Shown in pieces: positions 47,442 through 55,968 of a stretch of DNA of 64,000 nucleotides. Under the pieces are notes generated by a model. The model was not told where the DNA came from and searched no databases. It was given only the letters and a program-made list of their open reading frames with translations. The DNA lies in contig NZ_LAQO01000002.1 of assembly GCF_000971975.1 (NCBI RefSeq), forward strand, positions 434,001 through 498,000, given 5' to 3'. The first letter of the stretch is position 1; each line of letters opens with the position of its first letter. The DNA is from Paenibacillus algorifonticola. Lineage in GTDB: Bacteria; Bacillota; Bacilli; Paenibacillales; Paenibacillaceae. A program made the translations under genes and the position numbers.

Positions 47442-47468
47442 CGTGCTGTTCTTCTAACGCTGTAAAAT

Positions 47469-48704
47469 TTAGCTGCCCATGGCCTGGCCGCCTTCAATTT
47501 TGGCTTTGCCGCCGCTGCCGACCCAAGTGCGCTTCCATTCCTTTTGAATGAACGCGAGCATGAGCATGCTGAGCAGGGCGATGGCGCTGAGAATGAGGAA
47601 GCCTGGTGTGTAGGAGCCTGTCGATTGATAAAGGCTGCCGAGAATAAGCGGCAGGAAGTAACCGCCAACACCGCCCGCTGCGCCGACAATCCCGGTCATA
47701 ATGCCGATCTCCTTGCCGAAGCGCTGCGGTACGAGCTGGAATACAGCGCCATTGCCTGCGCCGAGACACATCATGCCAAGGAACAGCAAGGTGCTGACCA
47801 CGTAGAGTGGAGGCAGCAGGGAGATGGAAGCTAGCATAACGCCTGCTCCGACATACAGCGCCATCAGGACGCGAATGCCCCCAAGCTTATCGGAGAGCCA
47901 GCCGCCTACTGGACGGAAGAAGCTTCCGGCAATAACGCAAATGGTTGTAAAGTCTGCCGCCTGAATCGCGGAAAGTCCATATTGCGTGTTGAAGAAAATC
48001 GTCAAATAGTTGGACATGCCGACGAAGCCGCCGAACGTAACGCCGTATAAAAGACAGAACAGCCATGCATCCTTTTGCTTCAGCACTTGTCCGTATTCGG
48101 ACAGCTTTTTCGGAGCGGGCTGATTTGGGCTTTCCTTAGCAAAAATCGTGAAGATGACAAATACGATTGCAATGGGAATAAGGGCAAGTCCGAATACCGC
48201 TTCCCAGCCGCCAAAATGCTGTGCCAGCCGATTAGCGAAAAGCGTCGTCAGTACGGTACCACTGTTGCCTGCTCCAGCGATCCCCATGGCGAGCCCTTGA
48301 TATTGCGGGGGATACCATCTGCTTGCAAGCGGCAGTGCTGCTGCGAAAGAAGCTCCAGCTACCCCAAGCAATAGAGCAACGAAATGCAGCTCTGTTAAGG
48401 AATCAACAAATTTCCAGCCCCAAATGAGAGGAATCATTGTAACGAGCATACCGATTTGTCCGGTTTTCTTCGGTCCAATATGGTCCGTCATAAAACCTAG
48501 CACAAGCCGCAATATCGAGCCGCCTAAAATAGGTAGAGCGACCAGTTTGGCTTTCTGAGCGGCATCCATTGGAAAATCGCTGGCGATAACAACAATGAGC
48601 GGTCCCATCAAAATCCAAATCATAAAGCTGATATCGAAATACAAGAAAGAACTGAACAAGGATGGTTTATGTCCACTTTTCCAAAACGCTTTTTTATCTA
48701 CCAT
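47469..48704 (-). CDS. narK: Nitrate/nitrite transporter, NarK/NasA family (MFS)
   Basis: A 12-helix major facilitator transporter for nitrate uptake or nitrate/nitrite exchange. The start is the ATG at 48704 on the minus strand, after AGAGGAGATAGAGAC; a longer frame upstream would enter the leader RNA. It has 411 residues with the nitrate signatures GIAGAGNSGTVLTTL near 135 and CLGAGNGAVFQLVPQRFG near 320. It is the only minus-strand gene, divergent from the moeA-nasB-nasC operon, which indicates assimilation rather than respiration. Its leader has an ANTAR-type antiterminator. Confidence 0.93.
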   Translation of the reverse strand: MVDKKAFWKSGHKPSLFSSFLYFDISFMIWILMGPLIVVIASDFPMDAAQKAKLVALPILGGSILRLVLGFMTDHIGPKKTGQIGMLVTMIPLIWGWKFVDSLTELHFVALLLGVAGASFAAALPLASRWYPPQYQGLAMGIAGAGNSGTVLTTLFANRLAQHFGGWEAVFGLALIPIAIVFVIFTIFAKESPNQPAPKKLSEYGQVLKQKDAWLFCLLYGVTFGGFVGMSNYLTIFFNTQYGLSAIQAADFTTICVIAGSFFRPVGGWLSDKLGGIRVLMALYVGAGVMLASISLLPPLYVVSTLLFLGMMCLGAGNGAVFQLVPQRFGKEIGIMTGIVGAAGGVGGYFLPLILGSLYQSTGSYTPGFLILSAIALLSMLMLAFIQKEWKRTWVGSGGKAKIEGGQAMGS

Positions 48705-48811
48705 GTCTCTATCTCCTCTATGATTGGTTTTGTCGTGCTCAGTCAGCGTGGGTGATGGCGGTTTTCGCATTCCCGGGGTGCATGGCGCACCGCAATTCCA
48801 GCTGTACATAT

Positions 48812-48897
48812 AAAGAAAAGGCCGCAGTCTGCCCCAAGCTAAAGCTCGGACGGATTGCGGCCTCATTGCCGAACGTCAGCACGACTCTGTGCGGACG
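48812..48897 (-). promoter_or_regulatory. ANTAR-type two-hairpin antiterminator and terminator in the narK leader
   Basis: Read on the minus strand. Hairpin P1 (48897-48874) is CGTC-C-GCAC with hexaloop AGAGTC closed by GTGC-T-GACG. Hairpin P2 (48871-48858) is CGGC with loop AATGAG and GCCG. Both loops have A at position 1 and G at position 4. The 3' arm of P2 is the start of the terminator stem GGCCGCA (48862-48856) that pairs with TGCGGCC (48826-48820), followed by TTTTCTTT. P2 and terminator are therefore mutually exclusive, as in leaders bound by ANTAR proteins (NasR, EutV). Confidence 0.8.
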
Positions 48898-48930
48898 ATA
48901 ATTGCTCACCTCATTGTGAACTCAAGCTGA

Positions 48931-48959
48931 ATTATAGAATATCGATCATTACATGTCAA
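48931..48959 (-). promoter_or_regulatory. Consensus sigma-A promoter of narK
   Basis: On the minus strand, TTGACA (48959-48954), a 17-base spacer and TATAAT (48936-48931): both boxes are perfect. It gives a leader of about 220 bases before narK. A GlnR/TnrA-type palindrome covers its -35 box. Confidence 0.85.
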
Positions 48960-48970
48960 TAAATATTACA
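48954..48970. promoter_or_regulatory. GlnR/TnrA-type operator, narK side
   Basis: TGTCA-ATAAATA-TTACA matches the consensus TGTnAn7TnACA at every defined position on both strands. It overlaps the -35 box of narK. Confidence 0.7.
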
Positions 48971-49003
48971 TAAAACATTTATATGCTTTAAACGTTTAAT
49001 TCG

Positions 49004-49020
49004 CGTCATATATATTGACA
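49004..49020. promoter_or_regulatory. GlnR/TnrA-type operator, moeA side (one mismatch)
   Basis: CGTCA-TATATAT-TGACA differs from TGTnAn7TnACA only at its first base. It overlaps the -35 box of the moeA promoter, mirroring the narK side. Confidence 0.55.
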
Positions 49021-49043
49021 CTTCTGTCGAATTCTTTTATGCT
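49015..49043 (+). promoter_or_regulatory. Sigma-A promoter of moeA-nasB-nasC
   Basis: Perfect TTGACA (49015-49020), a 17-base spacer and TATGCT (49038-49043). Transcription would begin near 49050, just before hairpin P1 of the leader. Confidence 0.7.
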
Positions 49044-49061
49044 CATAATAATCCATATAAA

Positions 49062-49134
49062 GGCCGCACAATGGTGTGCCGCCGCCCACTGGCAATGAAG
49101 CCCGCTCCCTGCTGACAGGGAACGGGCTTTTGTG
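49062..49134 (+). promoter_or_regulatory. ANTAR-type two-hairpin antiterminator and terminator in the moeA leader
   Basis: P1 (49062-49083) is GGC-C-GCAC with hexaloop AATGGT and GTGC-C-GCC, with the same single-base internal mismatch as P1 on the narK side. P2 (49091-49102) is GGC with hexaloop AATGAA and GCC. Both loops carry A1 and G4. The terminator stem AGCCCG...TCCCTG / CAGGGA...CGGGCT (49099-49128) followed by TTTGTGCTT uses the 3' arm of P2. P2 is short (three pairs plus one beyond a mismatch), so its stability is the weakest point. Confidence 0.75.
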
Positions 49135-49167
49135 CTTATTTTCAGCTATATGAAGGAGGAAGTGAAA

Positions 49168-50478
49168 ATGACGGTTGCCCGTGTAGATCGTGTTGATATA
49201 AAAAAAGGTTTAAGCGTTAACGAAGCGGTTCACTGTCTAATCGAGCGTACGCTGCCGGGTAAGGTGGAGCAAGTGCTTCTGCAGAAAGCAGCTCAGCGAG
49301 TGCTTGCCGAGGATTTTTACTCCCCTTTTCCTATGCCGCCTTTTCGTCGGGCAGCGATGGACGGTTATGCGCTCCATGCTGCTTTTACGCAGACGGCTTC
49401 ACCTGGCAATCCGATTCGCCTTATCGTAACTGGCGAGGTGCAGGCGGGGGCGGGAGAAATAGCTTGGCATACGGGCTCTGGCAAGCGTCCTCTCATTAAT
49501 GAACAATTGACGGCAGTACGTATTTTTACAGGAGCTCCTGTGCCTGTTGGTTTTGATGCTGTTATTAGGCAGGAGGAAATTCAGTCGCCGAGCTTGCAAG
49601 GACAGAAGTTGGACGCTGCGGCGTGGGGAATGTCGCAAATTCAAATTAATCAGCCCGTACAGCCGGGAAAAAATATTGCCGAAGCAGGCGAAGATCTTGC
49701 AGAAAACAGCCTCGTCATTAAAAAAGGCACCTTACTTGGCTCGAAGGAAATAGCCATTCTCGCCTCTTATGGGCAGGAACGGGCTTCTGTAGTTGCTAGG
49801 CCGATTGTCGCAATCATTCCTGTTGGTGATGAGCTGCTGCTTCCGGGCCAGCTCTTGCAGCCGAATCGGATCTACGATGCCAATGGCTTCGCCGTGGAAG
49901 CTTTTCTACAGGAGCAGGGAGCCTCAGTTATTCGTTCCTTACCGATTAAGGATGATGCTGAAGTGATTGCTGACGCGATTAAGCAAGCTGCGGAGCAGGC
50001 GGATTTGGTTATTACAACTGGAGGCATTTCGGTAGGTGATTACGATTGCGTGGCGCGTGCGGCGGATCGCCTCGGTTTTGAACCTTTGTTTACTAAAGTG
50101 ATGATGCGCCCTGGGCCGCATTCGTCCGCATTTATACATCGAGGCAAGCTGTTGATTAGCTTATCTGGCAATCCTGCAGCCTGCTATACAGGGCTCGTCC
50201 TGTTGGTGAAGCCATTAACGCAGCATTTGATTGGGCTTAATGGCAGCACGGTGGAGTGGAAGCAGGCTGTATTAATGGACAATGTGGATAAGCCTTCGCC
50301 GTATCCCCGTTATATCCGCGCTTTTGTATGGATGGAGGAGGGGGAATGGAGGGTTAGGCCGTTGCCGAACGATAAATCGGGCAATATTGCTGCTTTTGCT
50401 GGTGCAAATGCACTGGCGGCGATTCCCGGTGAAGGTCTCCAGGCGGGGAGGCAGGCCGCATTTCTTAGTTTGACTTAA
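49168..50478 (+). CDS. moeA: Molybdopterin molybdenumtransferase MoeA
   Basis: MoeA inserts molybdate into adenylated molybdopterin to finish the molybdenum cofactor, needed here by the nitrate reductase NasC. The 436-residue protein starts at the ATG at 49168 after AAGGAGGAAG; an upstream in-frame start lies in the leader. Motifs include the MoeA domain start FPMPPFRRAAMDGYA, PVGDELLLPG, the MoCF-binding region TTGGISVGDYDCV, and LSGNPAACYTGLVLL. It leads the nasB-nasC transcript, an economical link of cofactor and enzyme. Confidence 0.93.
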   Translation: MTVARVDRVDIKKGLSVNEAVHCLIERTLPGKVEQVLLQKAAQRVLAEDFYSPFPMPPFRRAAMDGYALHAAFTQTASPGNPIRLIVTGEVQAGAGEIAWHTGSGKRPLINEQLTAVRIFTGAPVPVGFDAVIRQEEIQSPSLQGQKLDAAAWGMSQIQINQPVQPGKNIAEAGEDLAENSLVIKKGTLLGSKEIAILASYGQERASVVARPIVAIIPVGDELLLPGQLLQPNRIYDANGFAVEAFLQEQGASVIRSLPIKDDAEVIADAIKQAAEQADLVITTGGISVGDYDCVARAADRLGFEPLFTKVMMRPGPHSSAFIHRGKLLISLSGNPAACYTGLVLLVKPLTQHLIGLNGSTVEWKQAVLMDNVDKPSPYPRYIRAFVWMEEGEWRVRPLPNDKSGNIAAFAGANALAAIPGEGLQAGRQAAFLSLT

Positions 50479-50531
50479 CTAGCGTATACCATTTTGACCA
50501 TTTTACAATAGAACGGAGGGTAACGGCTTTG

Positions 50532-52676
50532 ATGAAGCAAAAACTTGTCGTTATCGGCAACGGTATGGCTGGCGTTAAATGCGTAGAGGAAATATACGAG
50601 CTGGCGCCTCAAGCATATGACATTACGATTATAGGCGCAGAGCCGCATCCCAATTATAACCGTGTTCTCCTCTCCAAAGTGCTGCAAGGGAATACAGCGC
50701 TATCTGATATTACGTTGAACGATTGGCAATGGTACAGTGAGCGTGGCATTGATCTGCTAACTGGCGAGATGGTTGAGCGTATAAATGCGGAGGAGAAATG
50801 GGTGCGTACGGCATCAGGGAAAAAGATTGCCTATGACCGCCTGATTATTGCAACCGGCTCATCAGCGTTTATGCCTGCGCTGCCAGGCATTCAGAAGCCT
50901 GGCGTAACGGCTTTCCGCAATATGGAGGACTGTCAGGCGATGATGGAGGCTTCCCAGCGCTTTAAGCGTGCTGCCGTTATTGGTGGCGGGCTGCTCGGGC
51001 TCGAAGCAGCAAGAGGACTGCTCAATCTCGGCATGGAGGTTGATGTTGTTCACAACGCGGCCTATTTAATGAATCGCCAGCTTGACCGGATGTCAGCAAA
51101 CCTGCTTAAGGAAGAGCTGATGAAGCAGGGCATGCGTTTTTGGCTTAACAAGCGAACGGAAAAAATAACAGGTGTCCGCAGGGCGAATGGCTTGCTGTTC
51201 TCGGATGGAACAACGCTTGCCGCAGACCTCATCGTCGTAGCGATCGGAATTAGCCCGAATCTAGCTGTTACAGCGGATAGCGGCATTAGGACGAATCGTG
51301 CAATCATCGTAAACGATTATATGGAAACGAATATTGCTGGCATATACGCGGTAGGGGAGTGCGCCGAGCATCAGGAGACCGTGTATGGGCTAGTTGCTCC
51401 GCTTTATGAACAGGCGAAGGTGCTAGCACGTCATCTGTGCGAGCTAGAAACCGATGGCTATCACGGCTCCATTCCATATGCACAATTAAAGGTGTCAGGC
51501 GTGGAGGTGTTTTCCGCGGGCGTTATCCGCGATGAAGAAGCTGAAACCGCGCTGCAGCATTATGATGCGATGAAAGGCACTTATAAAAAAGTAACGATGC
51601 AAGGCGGTATTGTAGCTGGAGCTGTACTGTTCGGAGACAGCTCCGAGGGAAGCAAGCTGCTTGGGTATTTGAAGCGCCGTGCTGGAATAGGCGTGCTTAA
51701 GGAAAGCGATTCAGGCTCCAAATCAGGCGGAGCTGATGCTGTTGCAGCTGCAATGCCGGACGGTGAAACGGTTTGTGCTTGTAATGGGGTAAGCAAGTCG
51801 GCTATCGTAGCTGCGATACAATCTGATGGGCTTGAGTCGGCGGATCAGGTGCGCGACAAGACGAAAGCTTCCGGCTCCTGCGGCGGATGCCGTCCAATGG
51901 TGGAGGCGCTCGTTGCTTATGCCTTATCGGGAGTTGGGGGAGCAGTCAAAGCAGCGCCAATTTGCAGCTGTACGGAGCTTGATCCGGCAGGACTTAAAGA
52001 AGCCATGCTAGGCGATACGTTCAGTGATGCCGCTTCAGCAAGAAGGGCTCTTGAGTGGAGAAAGCCTGAAGGCTGCTTCATTTGTCAGGCAGCGATGGGC
52101 TACTATTTGCGGCTGGCTGTAACAAGCGACGCGGGCGATGTCCTAGGACAGGCGCAGATTCATTACCCCACGCTGCAGTCTGTTCTCGTAGCTGCATCGA
52201 TGCAGGGGGAATCGTCATCCCAATGCCAGATTTCGCATGCTGATCGTTTCGAAGGCGGCGGGCCGAGCTATATAGCCGCGGAGCTGGAGAAAGCACTCGG
52301 AAGCCTAGCATCGCCAAGCATGCTCAAAGCTTCTGTATCTGCCGGGGCCTTATATCCTGCCGGTGTGCTGGTCCATGATGTGGGTATTTCAGCGTCGCCA
52401 GCAGGCTGGGAACTTTATATTGGCGGGCATATGGAAAGTCCGGTCAAGCAAGCGCAGCTGCTTATAATAGAGGGCTCTGAGCAGGGGGCAGTAGAAACGG
52501 CGATTGCCTGTATGCAGTTGTACCGTCAATCCGCCTTTTATGGAGAAGCCGTGTGGAAATGGCTGGAGCGGACAGGACTTATTGCGATAAGAGAGAAGCT
52601 GTTAGACCCTGATTTTCGCGAGGAACTGCTGGACAACTGGCGATTAGAACATAGCCTAGAGACATGCACCGTTTGA
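50532..52676 (+). CDS. nasB: Assimilatory nitrate reductase electron-transfer subunit NasB
   Basis: NasB oxidises NAD(P)H and passes electrons to NasC. The 714 residues show an FAD motif VIGNGMAG at 7-14, an NAD motif AAVIGGGLLGLEAA near 150, then two BFD-type [2Fe-2S] domains in tandem: C-x-C...C-x2-C at about 415-452 (CACNGVSK, CGGC) and 478-518 (CSC, CFIC). The rest (about 530-714) recalls the nitrite/sulfite reductase fold (GWELYIGGH) but has no siroheme/4Fe-4S cysteine set. An in-frame TTG at 50529 is an alternative start; GGAGGG lies upstream. nasC follows 13 bases on. Confidence 0.88.
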   Translation: MKQKLVVIGNGMAGVKCVEEIYELAPQAYDITIIGAEPHPNYNRVLLSKVLQGNTALSDITLNDWQWYSERGIDLLTGEMVERINAEEKWVRTASGKKIAYDRLIIATGSSAFMPALPGIQKPGVTAFRNMEDCQAMMEASQRFKRAAVIGGGLLGLEAARGLLNLGMEVDVVHNAAYLMNRQLDRMSANLLKEELMKQGMRFWLNKRTEKITGVRRANGLLFSDGTTLAADLIVVAIGISPNLAVTADSGIRTNRAIIVNDYMETNIAGIYAVGECAEHQETVYGLVAPLYEQAKVLARHLCELETDGYHGSIPYAQLKVSGVEVFSAGVIRDEEAETALQHYDAMKGTYKKVTMQGGIVAGAVLFGDSSEGSKLLGYLKRRAGIGVLKESDSGSKSGGADAVAAAMPDGETVCACNGVSKSAIVAAIQSDGLESADQVRDKTKASGSCGGCRPMVEALVAYALSGVGGAVKAAPICSCTELDPAGLKEAMLGDTFSDAASARRALEWRKPEGCFICQAAMGYYLRLAVTSDAGDVLGQAQIHYPTLQSVLVAASMQGESSSQCQISHADRFEGGGPSYIAAELEKALGSLASPSMLKASVSAGALYPAGVLVHDVGISASPAGWELYIGGHMESPVKQAQLLIIEGSEQGAVETAIACMQLYRQSAFYGEAVWKWLERTGLIAIREKLLDPDFREELLDNWRLEHSLETCTV

Positions 52677-52689
52677 GTAGGGAGGAAAA

Positions 52690-54837
52690 ATGATGACAGA
52701 ATTAAAAGTGGTTGAGCAGAAGCCCCAAGTAACGGCAGTTATGGATACACAGTGTCCTTTTTGCAGCGTGCAGTGCAAAATGCGCGTCGAAGAGGAGCGC
52801 TCAGCGGCCGGTCGATTTTCTTATAAGGTGACAGCGATCCCGAATGCCGCATCGGAAGGACGGCTATGTGTGAAAGGGATGAATGCGCATCAGCACACGC
52901 TGCATCGCGAGCGGCTCGTTCATCCACTCATTAGACGGGAAGGGAAGCTTGTGCAGGCGACATGGGAAGAGGCGCTGGATCTAGTTTCCAGCCGTTTTCA
53001 AGCTTTGCAGGCCGAGCATGGTACGGATTCGGTCGCTTTATATGGCGGCGGCTCATTGACGAATGAAACGTCCTATTTACTGGGTAAATTCGCTCGTGTT
53101 GGTTTGCGTACCCGCTATATTGATTATAATGGGCGCTTCTGCATGTCGGCCGCCGCTTCCGCCGGAAGCAAAACGTTCGGCATTGATCGCGGACTAACGA
53201 ATCAGTTAAAGGAAATTGAACGGTCGGAATGCCTGATTCTTGCCGGAACGAATATAGCGGAATGCCAGCCGACGCTTATGCCTTATTTTACGAAGGCAAA
53301 GGAAAACGGGGCGACCTTAATTGTCATTGACCCGCGAATGACGGGAACGGCCGAGCTTGCGGACATTCATTTGCAGGTGAAGCCAGGCATGGATGCTGCG
53401 CTTGTGAATGGCATGCTTAAAGTTATTTTTGATGAGGGACTTATTGATCGGGGCTTTATTCGCAGCCGTACGAAGGGATTTGCGGAGCTGGAGCAGCATG
53501 TAAGGGCGCTAAATTTAGCTGATATAGCTGAAAGCACGGGTGTTCCTGAGGCGCTCATTCGCCTCGCTGCGCTCGCATTTGGTGAGGCGAAGACGGGGAT
53601 GGTTTTTACCGCGCGTGGCGTCGAGCAGCATGCCGATGGGCATTTGGCGGTGCGGAATTTTCTCAATATGGTACTGGCAACGGGTAAAATTGGCCGTGAG
53701 GGCTGCGGTTATGGAGCGGTCACTGGTCAAGCGAATGGACAGGGAGGGCGAGAGCATGGGCAAAAGGCTGACCAGCTCCCTGGCTATCGACTGATCGAAA
53801 ATGAGCATGATCGCGCTTATGTGGCAAGCGTCTGGGGCATTCGCCCGGAGGAGCTCCCTGGCAAAGGTGTATCCGCTTATGAAATGATGGAAATGGTGCA
53901 CCGCGAGGAAATTAAAGCTTTGCTTGTCATGGGATCGAATCCAATCGTATCGAACCCGAATGCGACGCTTGTGGAGGAAGGACTCACCAAGCTTGATTTT
54001 ACCGTCGTAGCAGATATGTTTCTGTCCGAAACGGCGCTGCTTGCTGATGTTGTGCTGCCGATATCCGCTTATTTGGAAAATACCGGAACGATGACCAATT
54101 TAGAAGGCCGCGTTTTGCTGAGGGAAGCGGGTCGTTCTGCACCCGGAGAAGCCCGCCATGACTGGCAAGTATTGTGCGAGCTGGCAAGCAGGCTTGGCCG
54201 CGGCGATTATTTTGCCTTTGAAAATTCCGAGCAAATCTTTAATGAGCTGCGTTTGGCGAGCAAGGGCGGGCTTGCAGATTATTACGGCATAACGTATGAC
54301 AGGCTGCGCAAGGAGGAGGGCATTTATTGGCCTTGCCCATCGCTGGATCATCCGGGTACGAAACGGCTGTTCGAGAAGTCTTTTGCCCATGAGGATGGGT
54401 TAGCTGCCTTTCAAACCGTTACGAGCGATTCTCCAGCAGAAAAGGCAGACCATGAGTATCCGCTGCTTATGACGAATGGACGGCAGCTATCCCATTACTT
54501 GACAGGGGTACAAACGCACCGCAGTCCTACGCTGGAAGCGAGAAATGTGGAAAATCATTTGGAGATTCACCCTCATACCGCGAGGAAATACCGTATTGAG
54601 GATTTTTCACTGGTAGCCGTGCAGTCGAAGCGCGGAGTTGTTATATTACGCTGCAAAGTGACGGACAGCATTCGTGAGGACACGGTATTTATTCCGATGC
54701 ATTGGGGCGGCGTGCAAAATGTAAACCGGGCGACAAGTCCGCAGCTAGACCCTTTTTGCAAAATGCCGGACTTTAAGACGAGTGCGGTAAGCATTCGGCC
54801 ATACAGTGAATATTTGCAGGAGCAGAGGCATAAATAA
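52690..54837 (+). CDS. nasC: Assimilatory nitrate reductase catalytic subunit NasC
   Basis: A molybdenum bis-MGD enzyme reducing nitrate to nitrite in the cytoplasm. The 715 residues begin with the [4Fe-4S] ligands C22, C25, C29 (CPFCSVQC) and C60 (GRLCVKG), then the molybdopterin oxidoreductase core (GGGSLTNETSYLLGKFAR; GTNIAECQPTLMPYF; MGSNPIVSNPN) and the C-terminal dinucleotide-binding domain (LMTNGRQLSHYLTG). No twin-arginine signal, in agreement with a cytoplasmic assimilatory enzyme. GGGAGG precedes the tandem ATGs. No nitrite reductase gene is in this cluster. Confidence 0.93.
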   Translation: MMTELKVVEQKPQVTAVMDTQCPFCSVQCKMRVEEERSAAGRFSYKVTAIPNAASEGRLCVKGMNAHQHTLHRERLVHPLIRREGKLVQATWEEALDLVSSRFQALQAEHGTDSVALYGGGSLTNETSYLLGKFARVGLRTRYIDYNGRFCMSAAASAGSKTFGIDRGLTNQLKEIERSECLILAGTNIAECQPTLMPYFTKAKENGATLIVIDPRMTGTAELADIHLQVKPGMDAALVNGMLKVIFDEGLIDRGFIRSRTKGFAELEQHVRALNLADIAESTGVPEALIRLAALAFGEAKTGMVFTARGVEQHADGHLAVRNFLNMVLATGKIGREGCGYGAVTGQANGQGGREHGQKADQLPGYRLIENEHDRAYVASVWGIRPEELPGKGVSAYEMMEMVHREEIKALLVMGSNPIVSNPNATLVEEGLTKLDFTVVADMFLSETALLADVVLPISAYLENTGTMTNLEGRVLLREAGRSAPGEARHDWQVLCELASRLGRGDYFAFENSEQIFNELRLASKGGLADYYGITYDRLRKEEGIYWPCPSLDHPGTKRLFEKSFAHEDGLAAFQTVTSDSPAEKADHEYPLLMTNGRQLSHYLTGVQTHRSPTLEARNVENHLEIHPHTARKYRIEDFSLVAVQSKRGVVILRCKVTDSIREDTVFIPMHWGGVQNVNRATSPQLDPFCKMPDFKTSAVSIRPYSEYLQEQRHK

Positions 54838-54916
54838 ACGAGACCTTCCCATACTATGACGAGCCGTAGGTTCAGTCAAAACGGTATTAGCCTTGTTCAA
54901 GAGGGGGAATTCGCCG

Positions 54917-55663
54917 ATGTGGCCGTATTCAATGAGTTTAACAGGAGAGCAGCCTGAGCCGTATGACGAAGAGAAGAAAAAGGCGGCCGGGGCGCTTGAC
55001 GCTTTGCAGCAGCTGGGCCAAGTGAGCATTCCGCAGGCTGAGTCCAATATTTTTTGTATGACGATTATTGGACAGATTGAAGGCCATATGGTGCTGCCGC
55101 CGCAAAACAAAACGACAAAATATGAGCATTTGATTCCACAGCTGGTCGCTGCCGAGCAAAATCAGAAAATCGAAGGTGTGCTGATCGTTCTCAACACGGT
55201 TGGCGGCGATGTGGAAGCGGGGCTCGCTATCGCCGAAATGATTTCTTCCTTGTCAAAGCCGACGGTTACACTTGTACTCGGTGGCGGGCATTCGATCGGC
55301 GTTCCGATAGCAGTAGCGGGAAATTTGTCATTCATTGCTGCGACAGCAACGATGACGATTCATCCGATTCGCTTGAATGGCACCGTGATTGGCGTTCCTC
55401 AAACGTTCGAATATTTGGATAAAATGCAGGAGCGTGTCGTTCGCTTCGTTACGATGCATTCCAAAGTGCCGGAAGCGACTTTCAAGGAGCTAATGTTCAA
55501 AACAGGTGAGCTGACGCGCGATATCGGCACAACAGTCGTTGGCGGAGACGCGGTGCGTCATGGCTTGATTGATGCGGTGGGCGGCCTTGGCGAGGCGCTT
55601 CGGGAGCTTAGGCGGCTGGTAGAGGAGCGCAGGCAGGCGGGAATGCCGGAGGTGTTTAACTGA
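54917..55663 (+). CDS. tepA: ClpP-family protease-like TepA (YlxX/translocation-enhancing protein)
   Basis: A ClpP-fold serine-protease homologue; the B. subtilis protein is reported to help degrade signal peptides or aid secretion and is encoded beside spoIIIE. From the ATG at 54917 (GAGGGGG site nine bases before) it has 248 residues. [17 protein letters not shown] and the serine region [15 protein letters not shown] match the family; the following [10 protein letters not shown] holds the likely histidine. It shares one base with the next gene. Confidence 0.88.
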   Translation: MWPYSMSLTGEQPEPYDEEKKKAAGALDALQQLGQVSIPQAESNIFCMTIIGQIEGHMVLPPQNKTTKYEHLIPQLVAAEQNQKIEGVLIVLNTVGGDVEAGLAIAEMISSLSKPTVTLVLGGGHSIGVPIAVAGNLSFIAATATMTIHPIRLNGTVIGVPQTFEYLDKMQERVVRFVTMHSKVPEATFKELMFKTGELTRDIGTTVVGGDAVRHGLIDAVGGLGEALRELRRLVEERRQAGMPEVFN

Positions 55664-55881
55664 TGTCTGTTCTATATACGATTGTTCCGCTGGAAGAAGT
55701 GCTCGCAGGCTGGCAGGCAGAGGAGAAAATCAATCAAGGTCGCGAAGTTTGGGTGGAAGGCGTTTATATGCAGGTAGAGCCCATTGCGCCAGGGGTGGGT
55801 AAAGTCATTCGTCTCATTCATTGCGGGCTCGACGACTACTTAAATCCGCAGCTTTCGCCAGGAGCTGTTGTCAAATATTGA
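55663..55881 (+). CDS. ylzJ: YlzJ-like small protein
   Basis: A 72-residue protein starting [17 protein letters not shown] and ending LNPQLSPGAVVKY, which matches the YlzJ-like family found between tepA and spoIIIE in Bacillales. No hydrophobic helix. It is translationally coupled to tepA (TGATG overlap). Function unknown. Confidence 0.85.
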   Translation: MSVLYTIVPLEEVLAGWQAEEKINQGREVWVEGVYMQVEPIAPGVGKVIRLIHCGLDDYLNPQLSPGAVVKY

Positions 55882-55937
55882 TAACGGATCTAACTGTTTA
55901 AGGGACTATCGAACGAATAGGAACATTTGTCCACCTA

Positions 55938-55946
55938 TGGTATAAT
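55938..55946 (+). promoter_or_regulatory. Extended -10 promoter for ftsK/spoIIIE
   Basis: TGGTATAAT gives a perfect extended -10; the -35 region (about 55918-55923) is not recognisable. It lies 22 bases before the ftsK start codon. Confidence 0.55.
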
Positions 55947-55968
55947 GTTTTACCGGGGGTGACGAACG

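Noticed and set aside
47544..47834. A 96-codon open frame on the + strand, and others opposite narK
   Set aside because: They are antisense to a clear transporter gene and have no ribosome sites.
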